NCBI RefSeq assembly: GCF_003751305.1
Contig: NZ_RJKV01000002.1
Location: 620,001-684,000, forward strand
Reading direction: 5' to 3'
Length of the DNA: 64,000 nucleotides
From: Stenotrophomonas rhizophila
GTDB taxonomy: Bacteria > Pseudomonadota > Gammaproteobacteria > Xanthomonadales > Xanthomonadaceae
Positions 1 to 10,936 of this stretch are shown here, piece after piece. The notes under the pieces are model-generated. The model was not told where the DNA came from and made no database searches. It saw only the letters and a list, made by a program, of their open reading frames with translations. A program made the translations under genes and the position numbers. The number at the start of each line of letters is the position of its first letter. The stretch's first letter is position 1.

Positions 1-3024
<3,024 letters not shown>

Positions 3025-3045
3025 TCCAGCGGTACCGGTAAACGG

Positions 3046-3075
3046 AAAAAGGCGGCCATTGGCCGCCTTTTTCTT
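3046..3075 (+). terminator. Rho-independent terminator of the autotransporter gene
   Basis: GGCGGCC-ATT-GGCCGCC-type stem flanked by AAAAA and TTTTTC, 22 bases after the stop codon. It can work in both directions. Confidence 0.85.
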
Positions 3076-3093
3076 TGCATTGGCCTTGCGGCC

Positions 3094-3333
3094 ATGACCA
3101 CATGGATGCGGTGGGCGACCCCGTTCGCGGCCGGTTTCGACGCCCGTGATCCGATCGGGGCCTTGCTGTTGGTCGCCGACCAGCCGATGATCCTCGATGG
3201 AGTGAACACCAAGGCCTCCGATGCCGGGGTCAGCGCCCAGTTCGTCGAGAACCATATCCAGATCGGTATCGAGGCGCTTAAGCTTATGCGGCGCAACGGC
3301 GAGTCGGTCCGCCACCTGCGCTTTGACGAGTAA
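3094..3333 (+). CDS. Small conserved-looking hypothetical protein (79 aa)
   Basis: Acidic/amphipathic 79-residue protein with no signal peptide or membrane segment. I do not recognise the family. It sits between a terminator and the DUF924 gene. Codon use (G/C third positions) matches the neighbours, which argues for a real gene. The start at the ATG at 3094 has only a weak ribosome site; an in-frame ATG at 3106 is an alternative. The C-terminal half (VENHIQIGIEALKLMRR) looks helical. No function is proposed. Confidence 0.55.
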   Translation: MTTWMRWATPFAAGFDARDPIGALLLVADQPMILDGVNTKASDAGVSAQFVENHIQIGIEALKLMRRNGESVRHLRFDE

Positions 3334-3383
3334 CGGCAATGGAACGGGTGGGCGTCTTGGGGCGCCCCCTACAGGGGTAGTGA

Positions 3384-3923
3384 ATGGACGTGGCGGCACA
3401 AGTAGTGGAATTCTGGCGCGACGCTGGACCGCAGAAGTGGTTCGCGCGCGATGACGCGTTCGATGCGCGCTTGCGCCAGCAGTTCCAGGAAGAACATTTC
3501 GCTGCCGCCCGCCGCGCCCGCGAGCATTGGCTGAGCAGCGCCGAGGGCGCGCTGGCGCTGATGATCCTGCTCGACCAGTTCCCGCGCAATTGCTTCCGCG
3601 ATACCGCGCACTCCTACGCCACTGATGGACTGGCGCGTCACTACGCGATGCGCGCGGTGGAGGAGGGCCTGGATCTGCAACTGGTTCCCAAGCTGCGTGC
3701 CTTCATCTACCTGCCGTTCGAGCACTCCGAGGATCCGCAGGACCAGGAGCGTTCGGTGGCGATGTTCGATGTGCTGGGCGACAAGGAATACCTGCAGTAC
3801 GCCGAACTGCACCGCGACGTCATCCGTCGGTTCGGGCGCTTCCCGCACCGTAATGCGGTGCTGGGTCGGATGCCGACGCCGGAAGAGCTGGATTATCTGG
3901 CCGAGGGCGGATTTGCGGGGTGA
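3384..3923 (+). CDS. DUF924 family protein
   Basis: Full-length (179 aa) member of the DUF924 family, an all-helical TPR-like fold of unknown biochemical role. Family signatures are visible: the N-terminal VVEFWRDAGPQKWFARD, the central LALMILLDQFPRNCFRDT and the later FIYLPFEHSEDPQDQE. The start at 3384 follows an AGGGG ribosome site. It is transcribed alone or with the small gene upstream. Cytoplasmic by absence of targeting signals. Confidence 0.9.
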   Translation: MDVAAQVVEFWRDAGPQKWFARDDAFDARLRQQFQEEHFAAARRAREHWLSSAEGALALMILLDQFPRNCFRDTAHSYATDGLARHYAMRAVEEGLDLQLVPKLRAFIYLPFEHSEDPQDQERSVAMFDVLGDKEYLQYAELHRDVIRRFGRFPHRNAVLGRMPTPEELDYLAEGGFAG

Positions 3924-4316
3924 GATATGAACATTAGGCCGAAGCAGCGGTGGCGAGAGCACGCGTGGGTTTCCTTGGGCGCCTGAGGAGGCGCTTGCGG
4001 GGCGCGCCATAAATCAGTCTTGGAGCAACCGGGTTGAACAGGATTTCCATCTCCGTTCTTCCAATCGCTTTCCTTCGGCGTGGGTGTCAGTCGTTGGCTG
4101 CGACCCTTTCATGTTTGTCCGCCGAGTTCCCATCTGACAGGGCGCATGCCCGCTCTTTCATTTCGCAAGCGCGGATTGAGGATGACCTAAGGCCGAACGA
4201 TGATCCGCGCCGGCTCTCCACACCTGTGCCACCGGATTCCGAACCGATGCAGGGATTGGTCCTTTCGAAAATGAGGGGCATTAGAACGACGGTTCGCGAT
4301 GATTACGTAGGGAATT
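3924..4316. other. Intergenic stretch at the left edge of an AT-richer insert
   Basis: No convincing gene. A short perfect hairpin (GCGCCT-GAGG-AGGCGC, 3979-3994) lies after the DUF924 gene and may end its transcript, although no T-run follows. From about 4030 the base composition drops and an open frame of 119 codons on the plus strand (4034-4393) runs into the end of the opposite-strand HEPN-like gene. It has no ribosome site and no recognisable motif, so I do not call it. Confidence 0.5.
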
Positions 4317-5390
4317 TCATGCTCCAGCTGGTGCTGGCAGAAAAGTGTAGGTTTCTGAGGCAGCTCCTGTCTTTCCATACGTTCTGCAGTTAGCTTTTGC
4401 TGCCGAATTTTGTCCGAAGTCAACCCAAAACTCTTCCTCCAACTCAGAGGCTTGGCCGCGGAACTCTGTGGAGCCTTGAGGCCCATATATACGCATCTCC
4501 CGTGCAAGGAATAATCGGGAGGGGGAGCGAGCGTCGAGTAGAGCCTTGCACAACCAGCGAGCTACGAGCACTTGTCTTGCGATACGTGTGGCCTCAAGCA
4601 TTCCTCTATCCGCAATCTCATGGAAACTAGTTTCATTTCCATGCCCAAAGTACTTGTGGCGTACTGAGAACACCTGATGACAGGCTATCTGAAGGTCGCG
4701 AGAGTTCGGTAGGTCCGCCGCCGAAATCGCTTTCTTTGCTTTTTCTAATTCATGAGTTTCTGTAAGCGCCTCAATACCCTGATAGAACTGCATGTATGCG
4801 GCATCGATGAGACCGGGCAATGAATCTTCCATGGCCAGCATTCCCATCCCGCACAAATAGTGGCGAGTTGCCACCAAAATGACTCCAGGCTTGGAGGCCG
4901 CCTCGACCAGCCAAGTGAAGTCGTGCTGAGTTTTATCATGGGCTATGCCACGTTCGTCAAGTTCAAAGGCTACTCCACGGGCGAACGGGCGTCTCGCCGC
5001 TTCCAATACGATGCCTTCATGGTCGTCTTCGAACCTTATTATGCGCGCTGCCAGCGGGTGATCGACGCAAATTGATAGTGCGGTCAAATAGTCTAAAACC
5101 GCATTAATTTGAATTTGAATAGGGAGGTGTGGCGAGAATGTCCCCCTGATTTTTAGCTTTGGCTCAGGGCTGCGCCATTGTCTGATGACTCCGCTGAGTG
5201 ATGCTGAGTTGTCGATTCTTACTGGATGAGGTAGTTGAAGCGAAAAATGCTGCTCAATAAATTCGATCGTCTGGTCGGTCATCATGAACGCTACGAGGTC
5301 GATCTCGTAGTGGCCATGGCATTCAACCTTGGCCTCAGCTAGGCGCTGATTGACAAAGGTGTCCCAAGAGCGGTAATTAAGTGCTGACAT
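4317..5390 (-). CDS. Putative HEPN-domain protein (possible defence/toxin RNase)
   Basis: A 357-residue soluble protein with codon use AT-richer than its neighbours, suggesting transfer. The C-terminal half carries RHKYFGHGNE (Arg244, His250; bases 4641-4661). This fits the HEPN catalytic pattern R-[polar]-x4-6-H. It follows a helix with a conserved-type acidic residue (QFYQGIEALTE, about 202-212), as in Apea-like HEPN families. The N-terminal 160 residues are mixed alpha/beta and not recognised. HEPN proteins with this motif are often metal-independent RNases in anti-phage or toxin systems. That this one cleaves RNA is inference. No antitoxin-like partner gene is adjacent. The start is the ATG at 5390; the region upstream is AT-rich and could hold its promoter. 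Confidence 0.6.
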   Translation of the reverse strand: MSALNYRSWDTFVNQRLAEAKVECHGHYEIDLVAFMMTDQTIEFIEQHFSLQLPHPVRIDNSASLSGVIRQWRSPEPKLKIRGTFSPHLPIQIQINAVLDYLTALSICVDHPLAARIIRFEDDHEGIVLEAARRPFARGVAFELDERGIAHDKTQHDFTWLVEAASKPGVILVATRHYLCGMGMLAMEDSLPGLIDAAYMQFYQGIEALTETHELEKAKKAISAADLPNSRDLQIACHQVFSVRHKYFGHGNETSFHEIADRGMLEATRIARQVLVARWLCKALLDARSPSRLFLAREMRIYGPQGSTEFRGQASELEEEFWVDFGQNSAAKANCRTYGKTGAASETYTFLPAPAGA

Positions 5391-5511
5391 AATTAAATTT
5401 GAGAAGTCATTGATTGCACACCTTAGCTTGGTTGCCGGGGGTTTTGCGCCTCATCTATGGAAATCGATAGGGCATTTCTCTCAAATAGATTCCGTTTCGA
5501 AATATTTCGTC

Positions 5512-5543
5512 AAAAAAAACGCCGGCAATGCCGGCGTTTTTCT
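5512..5543 (-). terminator. Terminator of the glutaredoxin-rhodanese gene
   Basis: Palindrome CGCCGGC-AAT-GCCGGCG flanked by A-rich and T-rich tracts, just past the stop codon. Bidirectional shape. Confidence 0.85.
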
Positions 5544-5564
5544 TGTCCCGCAACGCGCTGAAGA

Positions 5565-6491
5565 TCAGTACTTCGGCACGCCGTTGTCCACCTCGTTCGA
5601 CCACGCGTCGATGCCGCCGGTGATGTTGGACACCTTGGTAAAGCCCAGGGCGCGGAACTGCTCGGCGGCCTGCGCGCTGCGGCCGCCGTGGTGGCACAGG
5701 AAGGCCAGCGCGGTGTCCTTGGGCAAGGCTTCCAGGCGGGCGCGGTTGTCACCGTCGAAGGTTTCGAACGGGGCGTTGATCGCCGCGATCGCACGCTCGT
5801 CGGCGGGGCGCACGTCGACCACGGTGATGCTGCCGGCGCGGAGCTGGTCGTCGGCGTCGCGCACGCTCAGTTCCTGCACGGCCTTGGGCGCGTTCGGGTT
5901 GTCGATCGCCAGGCCCTTGCCACGGATGTCGTCGACCCAGTCGATGGTGATGCCTTCGGCGCGTCGCGCGCTGGCCAGATCGAACTGCACGCGCAGGCCG
6001 TTGGATTCGGCGGCGATCGCGTTGTCGTCGTGCGGGGCCAGCTGGAAGTTCGGCTGGAAGCGCGCGTCGATGCCCAGCTGCAGTGAGGCACCCGGGGAGT
6101 CGGCGAGCGCGCCACGCAGCATTTCCACGGCGGCCGGGGTCACGGTGATACGCGGCGGAGTGCGGTCAGGGGCGGCCAGGCCGAGCACGCTGCTCAGCTC
6201 ACCGTTGCCGGCCATCTGCAGGATGATGTCGCTGCCACCGATCAGCTCGCCGTCGATGTACAGCTGCGGGATGGTCGGCCACTCGCCATAGGCTTTGATG
6301 CCTTCGCGGATGTCCGCGTCGGCCAGCACGTTGACGTGGTCGAACTCCACGCCCAGGTCCTGCAGGGCGCCGACGGCCTTGGCCGAGAAACCGCACTGCG
6401 GCATGCTCGGCTGACCCTTCATGAACAGCACGACGCGGTTGGCGTTGAGAATGGATTCGATGCGCGAGCGCAGGGCGGGATCAAGGGACAT
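5565..6491 (-). CDS. Grx4-type monothiol glutaredoxin fused to IscA-like and rhodanese domains
   Basis: Three-part protein of 308 residues. Residues 1-105 are a Grx4/GrxD monothiol glutaredoxin with the active site CGFS (Cys33), a family that binds and delivers [2Fe-2S] clusters with glutathione. Residues about 115-200 resemble the A-type (IscA/HesB) fold (ITVTPAAVEMLRGALAD) but lack the usual cluster-binding cysteines. Residues about 210-308 are a rhodanese domain with catalytic Cys266 in CHHGGRSAQAA. The role is probably Fe-S/sulfur trafficking in the cytoplasm. I chose the start MSLDPALRS at 6491; the longer frame adds a tail with no homology-like features. The gene is divergent from the deacetylase gene with only a short shared promoter region. 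Confidence 0.9.
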   Translation of the reverse strand: MSLDPALRSRIESILNANRVVLFMKGQPSMPQCGFSAKAVGALQDLGVEFDHVNVLADADIREGIKAYGEWPTIPQLYIDGELIGGSDIILQMAGNGELSSVLGLAAPDRTPPRITVTPAAVEMLRGALADSPGASLQLGIDARFQPNFQLAPHDDNAIAAESNGLRVQFDLASARRAEGITIDWVDDIRGKGLAIDNPNAPKAVQELSVRDADDQLRAGSITVVDVRPADERAIAAINAPFETFDGDNRARLEALPKDTALAFLCHHGGRSAQAAEQFRALGFTKVSNITGGIDAWSNEVDNGVPKY

Positions 6492-6549
6492 GACGGTCGG
6501 GGTCCGGATATGCGAACCGCCTATTCTACGCGGCATGGCATCATGGGGC

Positions 6550-7326
6550 ATGACCGTACCGGAAACGTTGCATCGCATTCCCCGGCGCCCTTGGCGCTGG
6601 GTGCCGTGGCTCGTGCTGTCACAGGCGCTGGTGGTAGGGGTCTGGGTGGCTTGGGGCTGGCGCTACGGCCTGCCAGTGATGGTGGCCACGCATGCCCTGT
6701 TCATGGTGCCGGTATTCCTCCCCAACAGCCGCTTCTATGCCCCGGTGCTCAGCCGCCTGCCCGGCGACGCCCGCCAGGTCTGGCTGACCATCGATGATGG
6801 CCCGTCGGCGGAAACCCCGGCGGTGCTCGATCTGCTGGACCGCTATGAGGCCAAGGCGACCTTCTTCCTGGTCGGCGAGCGCGCGCAGGCGCAGCCGGAC
6901 CTGGTCCGCGCGATGCTGGCCCGGGGGCACAGCCTGGGCAACCACAGCCACCGCCACCCGCAGGCGCGTTTCTGGCGGCTGGGGCGGCAGGCCATGGCGG
7001 CGGAGATCACGCAGTGCCAGCAGGCCCTCACCGCGATCGCCGGCACGCCACCGCGCTGGTACCGCTCGGTGGTCGGGATGACCAATCCGTTCGTGGCCCC
7101 TGCGTTGAAGCAGTGGCAGCTGACCCGGGTCGGCTGGAGCGCGCGGGGTTTCGACGGGGTGGATTGCACGCCCGATCAGGTGGTCGAGCGGATCACGCGT
7201 GATCTGGCGCCGGGCAGCATCGTGCTGCTGCATGAGGGCGCTGCACATGGCCACAACCTGGTGATCATCGAGGCCGTCCTGCAGGCGGTGCAGGCCCGTG
7301 GCCTGCACGCCGGGCTGCCGGACTGA
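6550..7326 (+). CDS. Membrane-anchored polysaccharide deacetylase family protein (CE4/NodB)
   Basis: 258 residues. Two N-terminal hydrophobic segments (about 18-37 and 40-57) anchor it in the inner membrane. The NodB domain follows with motif 1 TIDDGPS (Asp82, Asp83) and the metal-binding motif NHSHRHP (His132, His136). A later GSIVLLHEG matches the last conserved motif. The family removes N- or O-acetyl groups from glycans; the substrate here is unknown. The start is uncertain: ATG at 6535 or 6550, in a very short region shared with the divergent glutaredoxin gene. A TATTCT element at about 6523 could be a -10 box and would leave almost no leader. Confidence 0.88.
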   Translation: MTVPETLHRIPRRPWRWVPWLVLSQALVVGVWVAWGWRYGLPVMVATHALFMVPVFLPNSRFYAPVLSRLPGDARQVWLTIDDGPSAETPAVLDLLDRYEAKATFFLVGERAQAQPDLVRAMLARGHSLGNHSHRHPQARFWRLGRQAMAAEITQCQQALTAIAGTPPRWYRSVVGMTNPFVAPALKQWQLTRVGWSARGFDGVDCTPDQVVERITRDLAPGSIVLLHEGAAHGHNLVIIEAVLQAVQARGLHAGLPD

Positions 7327-7358
7327 GGCCGAGGCCTACGCCGGCGGGAGTGCGGGGA

Positions 7359-7691
7359 TCAGCTCAGGGAGCCGATGATCATCAGCAGCACCACCCCGAG
7401 CATGCTGCCGATCGAGATCACCAGGCCGAGGATCGCGAACACGCGGCGGCGGTCTGCCTGAAATGCACCGGCGACGCCCAGGCCGAAGGCCACCAGCTGC
7501 ATCAGTGCGGTGCACATCAGACCGAGGCCGACCAGGATCGCCGACATCGAGGTCTCCTCCATGCCGCCGGGCGTGGTGGTCTCGATGACGCCGGCCAGGA
7601 CGATCAGCCCCAGCATCAGCAGTGCGCCGCCCACGGCAGTGATGAACGAGGCAATACCCATGCCGGAATGGGGAGAATGCGGGGTGTGCAT
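7359..7691 (-). CDS. Small membrane protein (110 aa), paralogue of the next gene
   Basis: Three or four predicted transmembrane helices with a short basic RRR loop before the last one (QADRRRVFAILGLVISIG). The same plan is seen in the gene just upstream (QPRRRRLFGIIALLATLG), so the two look like diverged tandem duplicates. The pattern resembles DUF4190-like small membrane proteins, but I cannot assign a function. It is convergent with the deacetylase gene. Confidence 0.7.
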   Translation of the reverse strand: MHTPHSPHSGMGIASFITAVGGALLMLGLIVLAGVIETTTPGGMEETSMSAILVGLGLMCTALMQLVAFGLGVAGAFQADRRRVFAILGLVISIGSMLGVVLLMIIGSLS

Positions 7692-7724
7692 CCGGGTTCC
7701 TTGTCGATGCGGTGAAAGAGTGAC

Positions 7725-8090
7725 TCAGTGTGCCGCAGGCAGTGCGCCTGCAGCATCGCTCGGCGGATGCGATGTCCGCCATTGGTCGCGGATCCAGCCG
7801 CCCAGCGACAGCTGGGCGATCACCAGCCCCAGTGTCGCCAGCAGCGCGATGATCCCGAACAGCCTGCGGCGGCGCGGCTGCAGAACGCTGCCCAGACCGA
7901 GCAGCGCCGCCAGAATGGCCAGTCCGATACTGCTGCCGAGCAGCGCCGCCAGCGACCACGGCAGTTCGCGCATGGCCGCGTGTTCGGGCGCATGCGCGTA
8001 ATGCATGCTGAGGAGCAGCAACAGCAGGCCGCAGGCACTGACGACCAGCGCGGCGATGCCCAGCGCGGAATGTCGAGTCTGTCTTTGCAT
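7725..8090 (-). CDS. Small membrane protein (121 aa), paralogue of its neighbour
   Basis: Four predicted membrane helices, with the shared signature HSALGIAALVVSACG at the N-terminus and RRRRLFGIIALLATLGLVI before the last helix. It lies 33 bases upstream of the smaller paralogue and on the same strand, so the two are probably co-transcribed. Function unknown. Confidence 0.7.
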   Translation of the reverse strand: MQRQTRHSALGIAALVVSACGLLLLLLSMHYAHAPEHAAMRELPWSLAALLGSSIGLAILAALLGLGSVLQPRRRRLFGIIALLATLGLVIAQLSLGGWIRDQWRTSHPPSDAAGALPAAH

Positions 8091-8157
8091 GGGCGGCTCC
8101 GTGCCGGAAAGGGGGGCGAGTATGCGCGCGTGCGGTCGGCGGCGCGAGCCACGGCGA

Positions 8158-8880
8158 TTACGCAGCGAGCGGACGATCGCCGACGATCAACCAGTTGTTG
8201 AACGGCGTATTGCCATACAGGGGTGTCATCCGCAGGTGCAGCCCGGCGGTTTCCAACGGGGCGCGCACGCTCTCGGCGTCGGGATAATGGCGTGGGCGCG
8301 TGCCCATCCAGCCCACCAGATGCGCGAGCATGTCGGTGATCCGCGTGGTGCGGTCGCGGCCACTATGGTCAGCCAACGTGGTGCGGATCACCAGCCGCGC
8401 CCCGGGGGCCACGCGCGCGGCGGCGTCGAGCAGCAGTTGCGTCTGCCCGGGCGCGGGCAGGTACTGCAGCACGTCGAGCAACGTGACGTTGCCGTGGTGG
8501 GCGGGCAGGGCGGCACTGGCATCCACGCAGGTGAAGGTGGCCTGTGGCAGCGCGGCACGCGAGCTGGCCTGCTCGGCGCGGGCGACCTTGCCAGCGTCGA
8601 TGTCCACACCGTGATACGCAAGTGTGCTGCCCTGCTGGCGCAGCACGTGGGCCAGCAGCCCCAGGCCGCAGCCGATATCCAGCAACGGCGCCGCGGGCGC
8701 ATCGTTCAACGCGGCGAGCACGCCGGGATACAGCGGATCACTGCCGAGCTTGCCGCGGCTGTAGTAATAATCGCGGCGATTGCCGAAGCGCTGCGTCGGC
8801 AGGAACGCCGATGCGATCCGGCGGGCCTGCTCCCTGGCCAGCGGCAGCGTGGCCTCGCTCAGCGGGTCGGCTCCGCCCAC
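8158..8880 (-). CDS. SAM-dependent class I methyltransferase
   Basis: 240 residues with the Rossmann SAM-binding motif LLDIGCGLGLLAH (about residues 67-79). It also has a second acidic loop (GVDIDAGKVARAE) and VTLLDVLQYLP as the post-III region. The substrate cannot be deduced. The start overlaps the 3' end of the SGNH hydrolase gene by 22 bases, so it is translationally coupled in an operon aminotransferase-hydrolase-methyltransferase. Confidence 0.85.
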   Translation of the reverse strand: MGGADPLSEATLPLAREQARRIASAFLPTQRFGNRRDYYYSRGKLGSDPLYPGVLAALNDAPAAPLLDIGCGLGLLAHVLRQQGSTLAYHGVDIDAGKVARAEQASSRAALPQATFTCVDASAALPAHHGNVTLLDVLQYLPAPGQTQLLLDAAARVAPGARLVIRTTLADHSGRDRTTRITDMLAHLVGWMGTRPRHYPDAESVRAPLETAGLHLRMTPLYGNTPFNNWLIVGDRPLAA

Positions 8881-9479
8881 AGCACGCGCGTCACTTCAAA
8901 CGCGCGCTGATGCCACAGCGTGTACATCGTGGCGGACGGATGCAGACCATCCTCGGCCAGCATGACGCTCTCGCCGCCCAGTTGGCGGCTCAGGTCCGTG
9001 ATGTCGACGAAGGCCACGCCATGTTCGGCGCAGATCGCCGCAGCAGCAGCGTTGTAGGCATCCAGTTCCTGCCCGATCCGCACACGGTCGCGGCCGGATG
9101 CCACGGCATAGGGAGTCACGCCCCAGTCCGGGATCGAAAGAACCAGCACGCGCGGTGCACGGTCGCCCGCGAAGGCAAGCGCCCGCTGCAGCAGGGCGGT
9201 GAAGCGCGGGCGGTACTCGTCCACGCTGCGCCCACGGTATTGATCGTTGACCCCGATCAGCAGGCTGACACACTCGAACGGCCCCTGAGGTGCGTCGGCG
9301 TCGATGCCGGCCTCAAGCTCGCCGGTGGTCCAGCCGGTGGTGGCGATGATCGTCGGGTCGTCCACCGCAACGCCGATGTCGCGCAGCGCCGCGGCCAACT
9401 GCATCGGCCAGCGCCCGGCCGGCTCGACGCCTTCGCCGATCGTGTAGGAATCGCCCAGCGCCAGGTACGGCAGGCCCAT
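8859..9479 (-). CDS. SGNH/GDSL-family hydrolase
   Basis: 206 residues. All four blocks of the SGNH esterase family are visible: GDSYT (Ser11 nucleophile), a Gly in block II, GVNDQ (block III) and the Asp-His pair in DGLHPS near the C-terminus. No signal peptide, so a cytoplasmic esterase/lipase-like enzyme of unknown substrate. Its ATG overlaps the stop of the upstream aminotransferase gene as TGATG, which implies translational coupling. Confidence 0.88.
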   Translation of the reverse strand: MGLPYLALGDSYTIGEGVEPAGRWPMQLAAALRDIGVAVDDPTIIATTGWTTGELEAGIDADAPQGPFECVSLLIGVNDQYRGRSVDEYRPRFTALLQRALAFAGDRAPRVLVLSIPDWGVTPYAVASGRDRVRIGQELDAYNAAAAAICAEHGVAFVDITDLSRQLGGESVMLAEDGLHPSATMYTLWHQRAFEVTRVLWAEPTR

Positions 9480-10753
9480 CAGGCCACCGCGCTGCGCGGC
9501 TTGAGCGGCACCACCTTGGTGTTGGCCTCGGCACGGCGTGCCAGGGCGCGGTCGATGCGCGCGAACACATCGCGCATCACCTCCGGCTCGGGCAGCAGGG
9601 TCACGCGGAAGTGGTGGCGGTAAGGCACGTTGAAGCTCGAGCCCGGGACCACCAGCACGCCTTCTTCGTTCATCAGTTCCAGCGCGAAATCATGGTCGTC
9701 GAAGCTGCGTGCCGCCGCACCGACCACCGCCGGGAATGCGTACAGCGCGCCGGCCGGGGCCACCAGCGACAGATGCTCGCTGGCGTTGCAGGCCTCGATC
9801 ACCGCGCGGCGGGTTTCATACAGACGGCCACCGGGTGCGCACAGCGGCGAGATGGTGTCCGGCCCGTTGACCGCCGCATCGATGGCGTACTGGCCCGGCA
9901 CGTTGGCGCACAGGCGCAGCGCGCTGAGCAGGTCCATCGCCGCACGGAACTCACCCAGCCGCTCGCCCGCGCCGGACAGCATCGCCCAGCCCACGCGCCA
10001 GCCGCAGGCGCGATGCACCTTGCTCAAGCCGCTGAAGGTGATGCACGGATGCTCGCCGGCCAGTGGCGCGACCGCATGGAACTGCGCGTCGTCGTAGAGG
10101 ATCTGGTCGTAGATCTCATCGACCATCAGCAGCAGGTTGTGCTTGGCCGCGATGGCGACGATGCGCTCCAGCAGCTCGCGCGAGTAGCTGGCGCCGCTGG
10201 GGTTGTTCGGGTTGATCAGCACGATCGCGCGGGTGCGCGAGGACACCAGCGCCTCGATCTCGACCGGGTCTGGCTGGAAGCCGTTCTCCGGTGCGCAGCG
10301 GTAATACACCGGGCGGCCATCGTTGAGGATGGTCGCGGCCGACCACAGCGGGTAATCCGGCGAGGGCACCAGCACTTCGTCGCCCGGATTGAGCAGGGCG
10401 CGCAGCGACAGGTCGATCAGCTCGCTGACGCCATTGCCGATGAACACCCGGTCCGGGTGCGCATCGGGTGCGCCGCGACGGGCGTAGGCGGCGGCGATGG
10501 CTTCGCGCGCCTCCGGCAGGCCCTGCTGGTGGGTGTACGGATCAGTGCGGCCCATGTCATCGGCGATCGCACGCTGCAGGTGCTCCGGCGCGCGGAACCC
10601 GAAGTTGCCCGGGTTGCCGATGTTGAGCTTGATCAGCTTGCGGCCCTGGGCCTCCAGCTCCCGCGCTCGTCGCGCCAGTTCGCCCCGGATCTCGTAGCGG
10701 ACTTCGGACAGGCGCTCGCGGGTGGCGAGCGGCTTCAGCGGGGACGTGGACAT
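9479..10753 (-). CDS. alaA: PLP-dependent aminotransferase, AlaA-like (glutamate-pyruvate)
   Basis: Fold-type I class I/II aminotransferase of 424 residues. The PLP-binding Lys245 is in FSGLSKVHRACGWRVGW, and LINPNNPSGA, MVDEIYDQILYDD and SSFNVPYRHHFR are the other class I/II blocks. N-terminal LSEVRYEIRGELARRA and KLNIGNPGNFGFRAPE closely match the E. coli AlaA (YfbQ) type, which makes alanine from pyruvate and glutamate. The start MSTSPLKPLATRERL at 10753 gives the usual length; the open frame continues upstream without homology. First gene of a three-gene operon; divergent from rsgA across about 180 bases. Confidence 0.88.
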   Translation of the reverse strand: MSTSPLKPLATRERLSEVRYEIRGELARRARELEAQGRKLIKLNIGNPGNFGFRAPEHLQRAIADDMGRTDPYTHQQGLPEAREAIAAAYARRGAPDAHPDRVFIGNGVSELIDLSLRALLNPGDEVLVPSPDYPLWSAATILNDGRPVYYRCAPENGFQPDPVEIEALVSSRTRAIVLINPNNPSGASYSRELLERIVAIAAKHNLLLMVDEIYDQILYDDAQFHAVAPLAGEHPCITFSGLSKVHRACGWRVGWAMLSGAGERLGEFRAAMDLLSALRLCANVPGQYAIDAAVNGPDTISPLCAPGGRLYETRRAVIEACNASEHLSLVAPAGALYAFPAVVGAAARSFDDHDFALELMNEEGVLVVPGSSFNVPYRHHFRVTLLPEPEVMRDVFARIDRALARRAEANTKVVPLKPRSAVA

Positions 10754-10936
10754 GAACGGGCCGTCATTCAGGCATGGAAACCGCATGGTAGCGGAATTGT
10801 TGCGTTGCAGGGCAAGCGTTTCCGGCCCAACGCCCGGCCCTGCAAGGCAGTTGCAGATGAAAGGATTTCCGTCCGTCCACGCCTGCGCGGTCCCCCGCGC
10901 CGACGCCTGGTCGCCACACCCATTAGAATGGGCACG

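Noticed and set aside
4034..4393. 119-codon plus-strand frame next to the HEPN-like gene
   Set aside because: No ribosome site, no family-like features, and overlaps the end of a better supported gene on the other strand.
9611..10936. N-terminal extension of rsgA by more than 440 codons
   Set aside because: This part is the antisense of the aminotransferase gene; RsgA homology begins at the ATG at 10937.
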